Below are positions 55,063 through 63,482 of a DNA stretch of 64,000 nt, piece after piece. The DNA is from Nitrosospira lacus. Its GTDB lineage: Bacteria; Pseudomonadota; Gammaproteobacteria; Burkholderiales; Nitrosomonadaceae. The stretch spans positions 3,009,137 to 3,073,136 of the forward strand of contig NZ_CP021106.3 of NCBI RefSeq assembly GCF_000355765.4. Direction: 5' to 3'. Numbering within the stretch: position 1 is the stretch's first letter; each line of letters begins with the position of its first letter. The notes below the pieces were generated by a model, which was not told the origin of the DNA, did not search any database, and saw only the letters and a list, made by a program, of their open reading frames with translations. A program made the translations under genes and the position numbers.

Positions 55063-55959
55063 TCATGAAGCATCCGGATTACCATCATTGATGAACAAAA
55101 AATCGAATGTCTTCTCCCCCATTTCGCCACGCTGCATACTGAGGGTGAAAGAGTGGGGTGAGTGGGGCAAAGTCCGGAAGACATAAGATGTTATCAATCC
55201 AAAAGCGTGGGCTTGACGTTTCATCGCGTCCACCCAACGACGGCCCCGCTCCAGACGTGTTTTACCCTGCAGTAAATCGATTTGCGGCGATTTGTTGAGT
55301 TCAGCGTCACGCCGGTTATCCCGCTCACCGACGAGAACACACACAGGAATGGCCAAGAAATCCGCCGGACTGAATTGCATCCGCGGGAGACTGCGCGATC
55401 TTTGTATTCCGTGGGGGTATTTCAGATTCGTATCGGGAAAGGTGTACCAGCCTGGCGCACCCAATACGACCTTTGCAACCCGCTCTGGATAGCCCAACAT
55501 ATACCGATGCACAAATTGTGCCCCACCGGAGTAGCCAAATAGATAAAGCCGATGAGCATTTGCTCCAGTAAGATTGGCGACCTCCGCCACGACTTTATTC
55601 AATGCAACATCGGCACGTTCTCCTTTGCCTTCACGTCCCAGGCGCTGGTAGTCGGGAAAGCGGTCGGTGGGAAAGTAGGGCGCGATCATTATTACTTTAT
55701 ATTTTTCGGCAAAGGGCGCGAATTTCTGCGCATGCTCTTTGGCATTGCGCGAAATGCCATGTACTGTCACAAAGATCTTCGCATCGTTTCCACTACCATG
55801 TGGCACATAAAGAAAATATTCCTGGCGCGAATCGTTTGCCAATGCGCGGTGTAATACGACACCTTGCTTCAGTGCGGCATGATGCGTAACAGAATCGTTT
55901 TCCATGGCACAAGCAACCTGGGTCAGCATGAGCATGACTCCTATAAAAATTTGTTTCAC
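55063..55959 (-). CDS. Exported alpha/beta hydrolase
   Basis: A 298-residue protein with a signal peptide (MKQIFIGVMLMLTQVACA; the Cys is at the end of the hydrophobic core and could be a lipobox). Nucleophile Ser in LYLFGYSGGAQF, Asp in VLVGERDNRRD, His in LPHSPHSF: a full catalytic triad, esterase/feruloyl-esterase-like. It overlaps the ABC transporter gene by 4 bp and is the last gene of a three-gene leftward operon. Confidence 0.85.
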   Translation of the reverse strand: MKQIFIGVMLMLTQVACAMENDSVTHHAALKQGVVLHRALANDSRQEYFLYVPHGSGNDAKIFVTVHGISRNAKEHAQKFAPFAEKYKVIMIAPYFPTDRFPDYQRLGREGKGERADVALNKVVAEVANLTGANAHRLYLFGYSGGAQFVHRYMLGYPERVAKVVLGAPGWYTFPDTNLKYPHGIQRSRSLPRMQFSPADFLAIPVCVLVGERDNRRDAELNKSPQIDLLQGKTRLERGRRWVDAMKRQAHAFGLITSYVFRTLPHSPHSFTLSMQRGEMGEKTFDFLFINDGNPDAS

Positions 55960-57710
55960 CTGACCATTACCTTCTCGTTGCCGAAAAAATGGGCTATCGG
56001 CCCGGTTCCAGCCAGCACTTTGTCAGGCGGGCCCATCTCCACTAAATGGCCGCCTTCCAGATACCAGATAACATCCGCCGCGGCGATGTGTTTAAGATGA
56101 TGTGTTACCAACAAAACAGTACCGCGGTGTTCGGCTAACACACGGTCAATCACGGTGCTCGCCCGCGGATCAAGATTCGTATCAACTTCATCCAACAATA
56201 ACAATGTGGGGTCCCCCAACAATGCGCGTGCCAGGGCGATACGCTGGCGTTGGCCTGCCGATAGGCCCATGCCGCCTTCCGCTATCCGGGTTTTGTCACC
56301 TTGAGGCAATTGCGCCAATACTTCATCGACACCGCATAAGGATCGTACGCGGGCGATTTCTTCGACTGGGGCATCACGCCAGCGATAACGCAGATTCCTG
56401 TCAACGGTCCCTCGCAATAGGGGCAAATCAGGCCCCGCCATGCCGATGGCACGACGTACCGAATCCAGTCTATGGCTGGCCAAGTCTTGCCCATCGAGCA
56501 ATATCGTGCCCTCATCCGGATCGATAAGCCGCGCCGCCACTGACAGCAGGGTTGATTTTCCTGCACCATTAGGTCCTACCAGCACCACCACGGAACCGGG
56601 TTCAACAACGGCACTCACTCTGTCCAGGCTGCCAGCAACGCTAATCGAGTTAAACTCCAGACGGCCTGCACCCGGCTTGAGATCAGGGGCATTTGCCGCT
56701 TGTGTGACCAACGACGGTGTATCAAGAAATTCCTTGAGTTTTTCGCGCGCCACGAAGGCTCCGTGCCAATATTCGTGGATGCGCCCCAAATCACGCAATG
56801 GCGGCATAAGGATGCCGACGATAGTCATGGCGGCGATGACTGTGCCGGTACCGCCCTGATTCGCCGCCACAATGAAAACACCTGTCACCAATGCCGTTGC
56901 CGAAGTTATGGCCGCCGAAAACTCGGTGATACCCAGGATCTGGCCGGCTACCCGTGCCCGCACAATCATGGAGTCATGCAAATGCTGCCCCTGACGAATA
57001 ATATGTGCACGTTCACGGTCGATCTGGCCAAAGACCTGCACGACGGCAATACTGGTAACCTTCTCATTCACATTTGCCGCCAAATTGGATAGACGGCGCC
57101 GTGATTCGCGAGATGTGGCGCGTAAGCGCTTACCGAACGCATAGGCAACGCCTGTACCCAGTGACAATCCTGCCGCCACTACCACGGCTAACTGCCAGTT
57201 CATAATCGCCAAAGCCAGTAACGCCATGACTGTTGAAATGCCTGCCACCGTCACACGCGCCAATCCCAAGCTTACCCAGCGCCGCAACGAAGTCATGTCA
57301 CCGACGAACCGCAGTGACACGCCTCCGCGGCTACGCTTCTGTAACACATGTGGTGCAAGGGAACTGAGGCAGTCATACAGCACGATGCGGACCTCCGAAG
57401 CATAGCTCTGTCCCATACGTTCGGCATCGATACGCTCCATCATGCGTAACCCGCCAATACAGGCTGCCGTGGCTACTAATCCCGTCGCCAGCCATGTCAT
57501 GTCCGTATTCAGGATTGGATGCTCCGGCGTGAGAAAACGGTCGAATATTTCTTTTACTAGCCATGCGGTGCCTACCGCCACCACAGCTTGAGCGAATCCA
57601 TTGGCTATCAGCCGGACAAACAGGGTACGGCGGTAACCATTCAGGATTGCGGGAATCTCCAGCGAATTTCTCGCTGGCAGCACAGGTTTGTTGCCAAAGG
57701 GTGTGCTCAT
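55956..57710 (-). CDS. ABC exporter, fused permease-ATPase
   Basis: A 584-residue half-transporter. Residues 30-320 hold six TM segments; the ATPase has Walker A VGPNGAGKST, signature LSAGQRQRIALARALLG, Walker B LLLLDEVDTNLD and switch VTHH. The Walker B end is DEVD rather than the usual DEPT/DEAT, with the catalytic Glu kept. It is preceded by a P-loop gene with a one-base TAATG overlap and followed by a hydrolase. Substrate unknown; a small lipid- or peptide-like product is plausible. Confidence 0.9.
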   Translation of the reverse strand: MSTPFGNKPVLPARNSLEIPAILNGYRRTLFVRLIANGFAQAVVAVGTAWLVKEIFDRFLTPEHPILNTDMTWLATGLVATAACIGGLRMMERIDAERMGQSYASEVRIVLYDCLSSLAPHVLQKRSRGGVSLRFVGDMTSLRRWVSLGLARVTVAGISTVMALLALAIMNWQLAVVVAAGLSLGTGVAYAFGKRLRATSRESRRRLSNLAANVNEKVTSIAVVQVFGQIDRERAHIIRQGQHLHDSMIVRARVAGQILGITEFSAAITSATALVTGVFIVAANQGGTGTVIAAMTIVGILMPPLRDLGRIHEYWHGAFVAREKLKEFLDTPSLVTQAANAPDLKPGAGRLEFNSISVAGSLDRVSAVVEPGSVVVLVGPNGAGKSTLLSVAARLIDPDEGTILLDGQDLASHRLDSVRRAIGMAGPDLPLLRGTVDRNLRYRWRDAPVEEIARVRSLCGVDEVLAQLPQGDKTRIAEGGMGLSAGQRQRIALARALLGDPTLLLLDEVDTNLDPRASTVIDRVLAEHRGTVLLVTHHLKHIAAADVIWYLEGGHLVEMGPPDKVLAGTGPIAHFFGNEKVMVR

Positions 57711-58816
57711 TACTGGAGACCGCCACAGTTTCCTGTCGCGGCGCGCAACGACGGCACCCTGAAAGGTATGCTCAGCATATTTACAATGGATGAGGAACGC
57801 AGTTCCTTTTTATCCGGTACAGGCAAACCCGTCGCTTTGGCCGCTTCGATGATTGCCAAAGGGGAGGCTGTCAACAGGCCACTAACCGCGATGACCGGCA
57901 ATTTCTTCCGGCGCAACCATTCCACGCCTGCCGTGGCGCCCATCGCATCCCCTGCCGCGAAGATCACACTATCCACCATGTTGGCAAATACTGGAGAATC
58001 AAGTAGCGCGGCGGTTTCGTTCTGGAATAATCCATCCGCGATTTCTATTACGATTGCATCCGTTCCAGCCTTGGCCAAATGTGCGGTAAGGGTTTCCAGG
58101 ATCCCGTCTACCTCAGTTGGCTTGGCCAGGTAGGTGGAAGGGAAACCAGCGTGGGTAAAATCCAGAGTTAACTTTGATCCGGCGTCTGTCATGAGCCAAG
58201 TATCCCGTCCCGAACCGGTACCGGTTACCTTGGCGGCTCCCACCACGCGGCCTGCATTGACCAGACCGCGAATCAGTGCGGCCGCTGTGGTGGTCTTGCC
58301 AGCGTTCATGGCCGTACCCACTACGGCCACTGTATAAGGACGACTGCATAATCCGGTGATCTTGGGAAGGGCCGCATCCACCAGATTGATACGCTGACCC
58401 CTGGAGTTTGCCAACAGGCCAATGGGTGTGATGCTGGTAGGGATTTTCATATTGGCATGGCATGATCTGGCACGCGATGCGATCCCGCCCGACGCCACCA
58501 GATCACAACGCCCCAAATCTTCAGGTACTTCCGCCTCAAACTGGTCCGGCGCATAACGATTTCCGTAACACACTACGATTTCATCGCCTACAAACAGGCT
58601 GGCGCGACGGCCATGTGCCAGTTCGAGCCCACTGTGCTGGCCGATCTTTTCCACTCGTGCCAATACCAGATCACCGGCGCCAGGAATAACATCATTCCCG
58701 GTCAACAGGGTGTCCGCCAATTCCAGGTTTGCATTGCGTGGCGTGTAGGCAACCTTTGCATTCAGCAGGCGCTCTCGGGGAAGGGATAGCAGCTGGGAAA
58801 TGGATAACACATTCAT
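57710..58816 (-). CDS. P-loop NTPase of unknown function (first gene of ABC operon)
   Basis: A 368-residue protein. Residues 1-110 form a beta-rich domain (GDLVLARVEKIGQHSGLEL, ASLFVGDEIVVCYGNRYAPD), then a conserved-looking bridge LVASGGIASRARSCHANMKI, and a P-loop domain from 165: VVGTAMNAGKTTTAAALIRG, followed by TGTGSGRDTWLMTDAGSK and VIEIADGLFQNE. The P-loop half resembles dethiobiotin-synthetase/DUF1611-C-type ligases; that is an inference. Ribosome site GGAGAT precedes the ATG. The tight coupling to an exporter suggests it makes or modifies the exported compound. Confidence 0.75.
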   Translation of the reverse strand: MNVLSISQLLSLPRERLLNAKVAYTPRNANLELADTLLTGNDVIPGAGDLVLARVEKIGQHSGLELAHGRRASLFVGDEIVVCYGNRYAPDQFEAEVPEDLGRCDLVASGGIASRARSCHANMKIPTSITPIGLLANSRGQRINLVDAALPKITGLCSRPYTVAVVGTAMNAGKTTTAAALIRGLVNAGRVVGAAKVTGTGSGRDTWLMTDAGSKLTLDFTHAGFPSTYLAKPTEVDGILETLTAHLAKAGTDAIVIEIADGLFQNETAALLDSPVFANMVDSVIFAAGDAMGATAGVEWLRRKKLPVIAVSGLLTASPLAIIEAAKATGLPVPDKKELRSSSIVNMLSIPFRVPSLRAATGNCGGLQ

Positions 58817-59065
58817 TTGTATCTCCTATTTATCTGTAAAAACCACTTTACCAATGCGCTTTCAGATTGGTAGGAATCAATCGATAAGATTTTCTTCCAG
58901 GCTTCCGGATTAAATTCGAGGGAAATCTCAAGTTTTAACGATCACCGAACGCACGGCTTGATTCGCTCCGGGGCAGAAGAAGTTTCTTGCCTTCGGTATC
59001 AGCAGGATCATTAGCATCATAATCATGACGGTAACATACCCTGCTGATAGTTCTGAAGTACCCGG

Positions 59066-59362
59066 CTAGGGCACGGTAAAGTCATTCGCGCCATGGCCGC
59101 CCGGAATGTGACCAGGAACATCATCCGCACCATGGCCGCCGCGGACATGACCGGGTGCGTCATCCCCTCCACGTCCTTGACGCACATGGCCGATTGGATT
59201 ATCCGCACCGCGTCCTTGACGCACATGCCCGGCCGCATCATCTGCGCCGCGGCCATGCCGTACATGACCGGCCGCATCATTTTCGTCTTGACGTGCCATA
59301 ACAGGTGCTGTGAATACACTGGCACCTATAACGAAAGCAGCAATCGTTAAAAGCTTATTCAT
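59066..59362 (-). CDS. Secreted His/Gly/Asp repeat protein
   Basis: A 98-residue protein: signal peptide MNKLLTIAAFVIGASVFTAP to VMA, then six 13-residue repeats of the type GADDAAGHVRQGR, with single changes (GGDDAPGHVRGGH). At DNA level these are 39-bp repeats. The regular D-D...H spacing could bind metal ions. It is divergent from the DUF6502 gene across a palindrome-rich region, and its own ribosome site is GGAGA. Confidence 0.7.
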   Translation of the reverse strand: MNKLLTIAAFVIGASVFTAPVMARQDENDAAGHVRHGRGADDAAGHVRQGRGADNPIGHVRQGRGGDDAPGHVRGGHGADDVPGHIPGGHGANDFTVP

Positions 59363-59399
59363 GGTTCATCTCCTTAAGTGAGTTAAAAACGTGCCCTGT

Positions 59400-59490
59400 T
59401 CGCATATGTGTGAATATTTCCCACACATATGCGAACTGTACGTGGGAAATTTTCCCATGTCAAGAATTATGTGTGAATATTTCCCACGAA
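59400..59490. promoter_or_regulatory. Cluster of operator-like palindromes between divergent genes
   Basis: TATGTGTGAATATTTCCCAC occurs at 59405 and again at 59468. The first copy forms an extended inverted repeat: TCGCATATGTGTG / CACACATATGCGA (59400-59433). Between them, CGTGGGAAATTTTCCCA (59441-59457) is a variant in which GTGGGAAA faces TTTCCCA. Three related sites in 90 bp upstream of two divergent genes point to a dedicated regulator. Confidence 0.7.
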
Positions 59491-59546
59491 ATGGTAGTAT
59501 TGGCTTAATGAACTGCTTCATAAGCAAATATAAAAGACTCTAAAAT

Positions 59547-60443
59547 ATGCAGAACTCAGAAAGTAACTCACCCCCCTCCTCCTTGTTCTCGCCGGCGCTA
59601 ATCATGGCAATACGTTGCGTATTGCGTCCGTTAGTCAAGTTGATGTTGGCACGGGGCGTCACTTACATCTATTTGGCGGATCTACTTAAAGGACTGTTCG
59701 TCGAAGTGGCGGATAAGGAATTCAGAAGCGGCAACAAACCGTCCACCGACAGTCACATCAGTCTGGTTTCCGGCGTCCATCGTAAGGATGTCAAGCGGTT
59801 ACGGCGAGGGGTGCATTCAAATATGGAAACCATTCCGGCAGTGGTATCGCTCGGTACCCGGCTCGTGAGCTTATGGGCAAATTCGCCCCGATATCAGGAT
59901 GAGAACAGTCGCCCAAAACCATTGCCACGTTTTATAAGCGAAGGTGGAGATATATCTTTTGAAGGATTGGTTGCGACCGTGAGCAGCGACATCCGTTCAC
60001 GTGCCGTTCTCGATGAATGGTTACGACTGGGTGTGGTTCATTTTGATGACCAACGTCGTGTATGCCTGAATGTTGAAGCCTTTATTCCGGCGAAAGGCTT
60101 TGACGAAAAAGCATTTTACCTCGGGCATAATCTGCACGATCACGCCGCTGCTGCCGTATACAACCTGCTGGAGGGCACTCGGCCGTTCCTTGAGCGCAGC
60201 GTCCATTATGATGCATTAAGCATTGATTCCATCACTGCGCTAGCTGACCAATCCGAGAAACTTGGCATGCAAGCACTGCTCGCAATTAATAAAAATGCCA
60301 TGGAGCTTGAAAAACGCGACGCAGCAGGTGAAAAACCGACACAACGGATGACTTTTGGCATTTATTTTTTTTCTGGACCAGCGCAAGATCTCGAACCCAA
60401 GACCGATGCGATCAAAGGGCCCGGCAGCACGGCCATGAAGTGA
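59547..60443 (+). CDS. DUF6502 family protein, putative regulator
   Basis: A 298-residue protein. The N-terminal half has LRPLVKLMLARGVTYIYLAD and SLVSGVHRKDVKRLRR, a winged-helix-like segment typical of DUF6502; the C-terminal half is helical. The family is of unknown function but looks like a DNA-binding regulator. It lies next to the palindromic sites and heads a plus-strand operon with a DUF5666 gene and an outer-membrane barrel gene; the next gene starts at GTG 60440 overlapping its stop. Confidence 0.75.
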   Translation: MQNSESNSPPSSLFSPALIMAIRCVLRPLVKLMLARGVTYIYLADLLKGLFVEVADKEFRSGNKPSTDSHISLVSGVHRKDVKRLRRGVHSNMETIPAVVSLGTRLVSLWANSPRYQDENSRPKPLPRFISEGGDISFEGLVATVSSDIRSRAVLDEWLRLGVVHFDDQRRVCLNVEAFIPAKGFDEKAFYLGHNLHDHAAAAVYNLLEGTRPFLERSVHYDALSIDSITALADQSEKLGMQALLAINKNAMELEKRDAAGEKPTQRMTFGIYFFSGPAQDLEPKTDAIKGPGSTAMK

Positions 60444-61918
60444 GTCATGAAACAGATATGAACAGGCTTGCCCATACATTCGTCCAGCACGCAAGTATCT
60501 GCGCAAGCGGTATTGCAGTCTTGACAATGATGTATTCTGGTCAGGCGAATGCAACAAACATGTGCAACGCTGGCGGCTCGCCGGTTAATCCCGTGGTGGT
60601 TGCCAAAACTGGCAAAAAGGATGCGGGCCCACCAGTTGCCACATCCGGTATAGGTGGGAGGGGTGCCTTGGCAAAATCCGGCGTCGGCGGCACGGGTGCT
60701 GTCACCGATCGCTCCGGGATGGGAGGCACTGGAATCAAGGAAGGAGGTATTGGCGGTACCGGGCAAATGGTAAACGACGGTGGTATTGGGGGCACGGGTA
60801 TTATCGGCGTCATTACAGGATTTGCGAGTGTCTGCGTAAATGGGGTCGAGATTCAATATGACGCCACTACCCCGGTATCTGTGGATGGCCGGCCATCGAC
60901 AGCACACGATCTTGCAGTCGGGCAAGTCATTGTAGTACGGGCCCATGGCGTAGGTACGGAAGTTACGGCACGTAATATTGCGGTAGTCCATGCAGTCGTC
61001 GGCCCAATCAGCAGCGTGAATGCCGCGTCTGGAGAACTGCATGTGCTCGGCCAGACGGTACATGCAAAAGAGCATGGCAATCTTGCGAACTTTAAAACAG
61101 GTGATTGGGTGCGGGTAAGCGGGCACCGGCTCGCCAATGGTGACGTGACCGCCTCACGTATCGAACCGAGCCAGCAGCTTGCAGAAGCCCGGATAAATGG
61201 CCATGTCACTCAAGTTGATGCCAACGGATTTGTTGTCGACGGAGCCCGGGTCAATCTTGATAAGCAATCATTGCCAACCAGCATAGCCCGCGGCGCAGAA
61301 GTGTCGGTTAGCGGTCATTGGGATGGGACGAGTCTGCGAGCACACCATGTACAGGTTGAACCCTCACGCGATAGCATGGGCCGCGTCGAACATATCGTGA
61401 TCGAGGGATATGTACATGCATCGCACGGGCGCGAGCTTGATCTGGGCATTAGGAAGGTGACCCTCGATTCAAATTTGCAGATTCTGGGTGGCAGCGCGGA
61501 TGACTTAAAGCCTAATCAGCATATACAAGTGAGTGGGCGTGTTGGGGAGGATCAACGCGTGACCGTGGATCGTGTCGAAGTCAGGCATGAACGGCCGGAC
61601 CAAGGCGAGGAGCGGAGAGATAGAAGCCTCCGTAGCAGCAATGACGGAAGAGTGAGAGATGACTCGAAGAAGGAATCGGAAAGAGAGTCAGGCAGAGACC
61701 GTTCATCCGATTCCGATTCACGTTCATCAGGCTCATCGGGTTCATCTAGACACGAATCAGAGCAGCGATCGGGGACTGAACAGAGATCAGAACGTTCGGA
61801 TTCTTCCGGGTCTCAAGGGTCGTCAGGACGTGAACCGATAGAACGGCCGAGCGATTTCCAACCTTCGGGGGGTTCACGCGACCACGACGGACATCATGGC
61901 GGACACCTTGATAGATAA
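60440..61918 (+). CDS. Exported DUF5666 repeat protein
   Basis: A 492-residue protein; start GTG 60440 overlaps the previous stop (ATG 60458 is an alternative). A signal segment ends QANA. Residues 35-120 contain Gly-rich repeats with GGTG/GGRG (GIGGTG, GMGGTG), 125-390 hold four to five DUF5666 beta-barrel repeats (VGPISSVNAASGELHVLGQT, VRVSGHRLANGDVTASRIE), and the last 100 residues are a Ser/Arg/Glu low-complexity tail ending in HHGG. Role unknown; probably extracytoplasmic. Confidence 0.82.
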   Translation: MSHETDMNRLAHTFVQHASICASGIAVLTMMYSGQANATNMCNAGGSPVNPVVVAKTGKKDAGPPVATSGIGGRGALAKSGVGGTGAVTDRSGMGGTGIKEGGIGGTGQMVNDGGIGGTGIIGVITGFASVCVNGVEIQYDATTPVSVDGRPSTAHDLAVGQVIVVRAHGVGTEVTARNIAVVHAVVGPISSVNAASGELHVLGQTVHAKEHGNLANFKTGDWVRVSGHRLANGDVTASRIEPSQQLAEARINGHVTQVDANGFVVDGARVNLDKQSLPTSIARGAEVSVSGHWDGTSLRAHHVQVEPSRDSMGRVEHIVIEGYVHASHGRELDLGIRKVTLDSNLQILGGSADDLKPNQHIQVSGRVGEDQRVTVDRVEVRHERPDQGEERRDRSLRSSNDGRVRDDSKKESERESGRDRSSDSDSRSSGSSGSSRHESEQRSGTEQRSERSDSSGSQGSSGREPIERPSDFQPSGGSRDHDGHHGGHLDR

Positions 61919-62057
61919 CCGGTATAAGTGTGAAGTGGGAATCTCGGATTCGTAAAGCTCCCGTAATCCAGTTTAATGTGGATAGGTAAAGTAATTACAA
62001 ACAGCGAAATATGACATAGGCGCTGTATGGTTTATTGGCAAGAAAGAAAAAATAAAT

Positions 62058-62966
62058 ATGGATAGAGTGACAATAAAAAAGGGTTGCTGGATTGCAGTTA
62101 CATTATTTTTCTGGATCCACAGTGCGATAGCCGCAGACGGTTTCACCATAAGCGCGGGAACCGATTTTTCTACCGGCAAATATGGCGGTACAGCCTCAAC
62201 AGACATATGGTATGTACCCTTCGTTGGCCGTTATGACCGTGGTCCAGCATCGTTCAGATTGACAGTTCCTTACCTTAACATCACCGGCCCGGGCAATATA
62301 CTTGGACCCGGTATTGGCGGTATCGATGGTGCCGGCGGGATTGGCGGTGGTGGAGGAGGTGGCGGCGGGGTTTTTGCCTGTGGTGAAGACAGGCGCAGAG
62401 GAGCAGACAAACCTGAGGACGATGGCACTTGCACAGATACCGGCGCAGGGGGCACGCCAGCCACAAATGCGGTCACCCGGCGGACAGAGTCAGGTTTAGG
62501 TGATCTTGTTGCCGGATTTACCTATAATTTATTGGATCACAAGCCCTCCGGACTCGTGTTTGATATCACAGGCAGAATAAAGATCCCGACAGCCAGTGCC
62601 GCTCGCGGTCTAGGCAGCGGCAAACTGGATTATGCAGTGCAGGGCGATCTCATCAAGAGCATATCCCAGTTCAGCGTTTTCACTTCTTTCGGCTACAGGA
62701 TACTTGGCGATCCGTCAGGCGTTATTTTCCACAACGTTTTTTATGGCGCGGCGGGTCTAGGATACAAACTATCGTCAACATCATTGCTCGGCACCAGTTT
62801 CAACATTGGCCAATCCCCACTCCGACTGCAAGACTCAAGAGATCTGTCTGTCTATTTTACGCATAGAGTCGGTGAGAATTTTCGGTTCAACGTTTATGGA
62901 TTAAAGGGGTTTTCGGAGCGCAGTCCCGATTGGGGTTCCGGTGTTACCTTACGCTACGTATTTTAA
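62058..62966 (+). CDS. Outer-membrane beta-barrel protein (transporter-like)
   Basis: A 302-residue protein: signal peptide to SAIAA, then alternating beta strands (GFTISAGTDFSTGKYGGTAS, IWYVPFVGRYDRG, ASFRLTVPYLNITGPG), a Gly-rich loop (IDGAGGIGGGGGGGGG), and a terminal barrel strand ending GVTLRYVF. It fits the 'phenol MetA pathway' outer-membrane family in shape. Third gene of the DUF6502-DUF5666 operon, so the two exported proteins may form one envelope assembly. Confidence 0.8.
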   Translation: MDRVTIKKGCWIAVTLFFWIHSAIAADGFTISAGTDFSTGKYGGTASTDIWYVPFVGRYDRGPASFRLTVPYLNITGPGNILGPGIGGIDGAGGIGGGGGGGGGVFACGEDRRRGADKPEDDGTCTDTGAGGTPATNAVTRRTESGLGDLVAGFTYNLLDHKPSGLVFDITGRIKIPTASAARGLGSGKLDYAVQGDLIKSISQFSVFTSFGYRILGDPSGVIFHNVFYGAAGLGYKLSSTSLLGTSFNIGQSPLRLQDSRDLSVYFTHRVGENFRFNVYGLKGFSERSPDWGSGVTLRYVF

Positions 62967-63171
62967 TGCGATCATCATTGCCGGTTTTTCGGTTGATGGG
63001 GTTGCGGCTTGCTAAAGATTTGGGTTCACTTGCAAGATGGATTTTTCACGTTAGATTTTGACATGGAGGAACATGAAGAGGCGATTTGTCGCCTATCCGT
63101 TTCCGTGAGCATGAAGAATTACAGGTGTGGGGTGTCCTAGTTGGAGCGGTGTCGCGCTTTACTGTGTAATC

Positions 63172-63290
63172 ATGCTTACACCTCGTGCAATCGCCAGCCA
63201 GCAGATTTTCGCGCTGGATGTGAATAACCTTTATGTCAGCTGCGAGCGAGTCTTTAATCCGCACCTTGAAAGTCAGCCTGTGGTCGTTCC
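63172..63290 (+). pseudogene. umuC (Y-family polymerase) N-terminal stub
   Basis: From ATG 63172, QIFALDVNNLYVSCERVFNP matches the start of UmuC/DinB-type polymerases (metal-binding Asp in ALDVNNLY). The frame breaks off at about residue 40 where it meets an IS481-type transposase stub (63273 on). The rest of the gene is absent from the window. Confidence 0.75.
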
Positions 63291-63482
63291 CGTCAGAACC
63301 GTCGAATGAATCTTCTTTGGTCCCATACGGGCACCTGTCACATACATGCGTTTGCGCCACTTCGCCACCGTCTTCGGATTGATTCCATACCGGCCAGCCA
63401 ACACCATCAGGCTCTCTTGACTATGTTGTATCGCTCGACGCATCGTCTCTGTCGTGGTGGCGCCTATAATGGTCGGACGCAA
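63273..63482 (-). mobile_element. IS481-type transposase N-terminal fragment
   Basis: Minus-strand frame: ETMRRAIQHSQESLMVLAGR, YGINPKTVAKWRKR and MGPKKIHSTVL, the typical helix-turn-helix start of IS481-family transposases. Only about 65 residues remain before umuC sequence; the catalytic part is lost. Confidence 0.75.
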
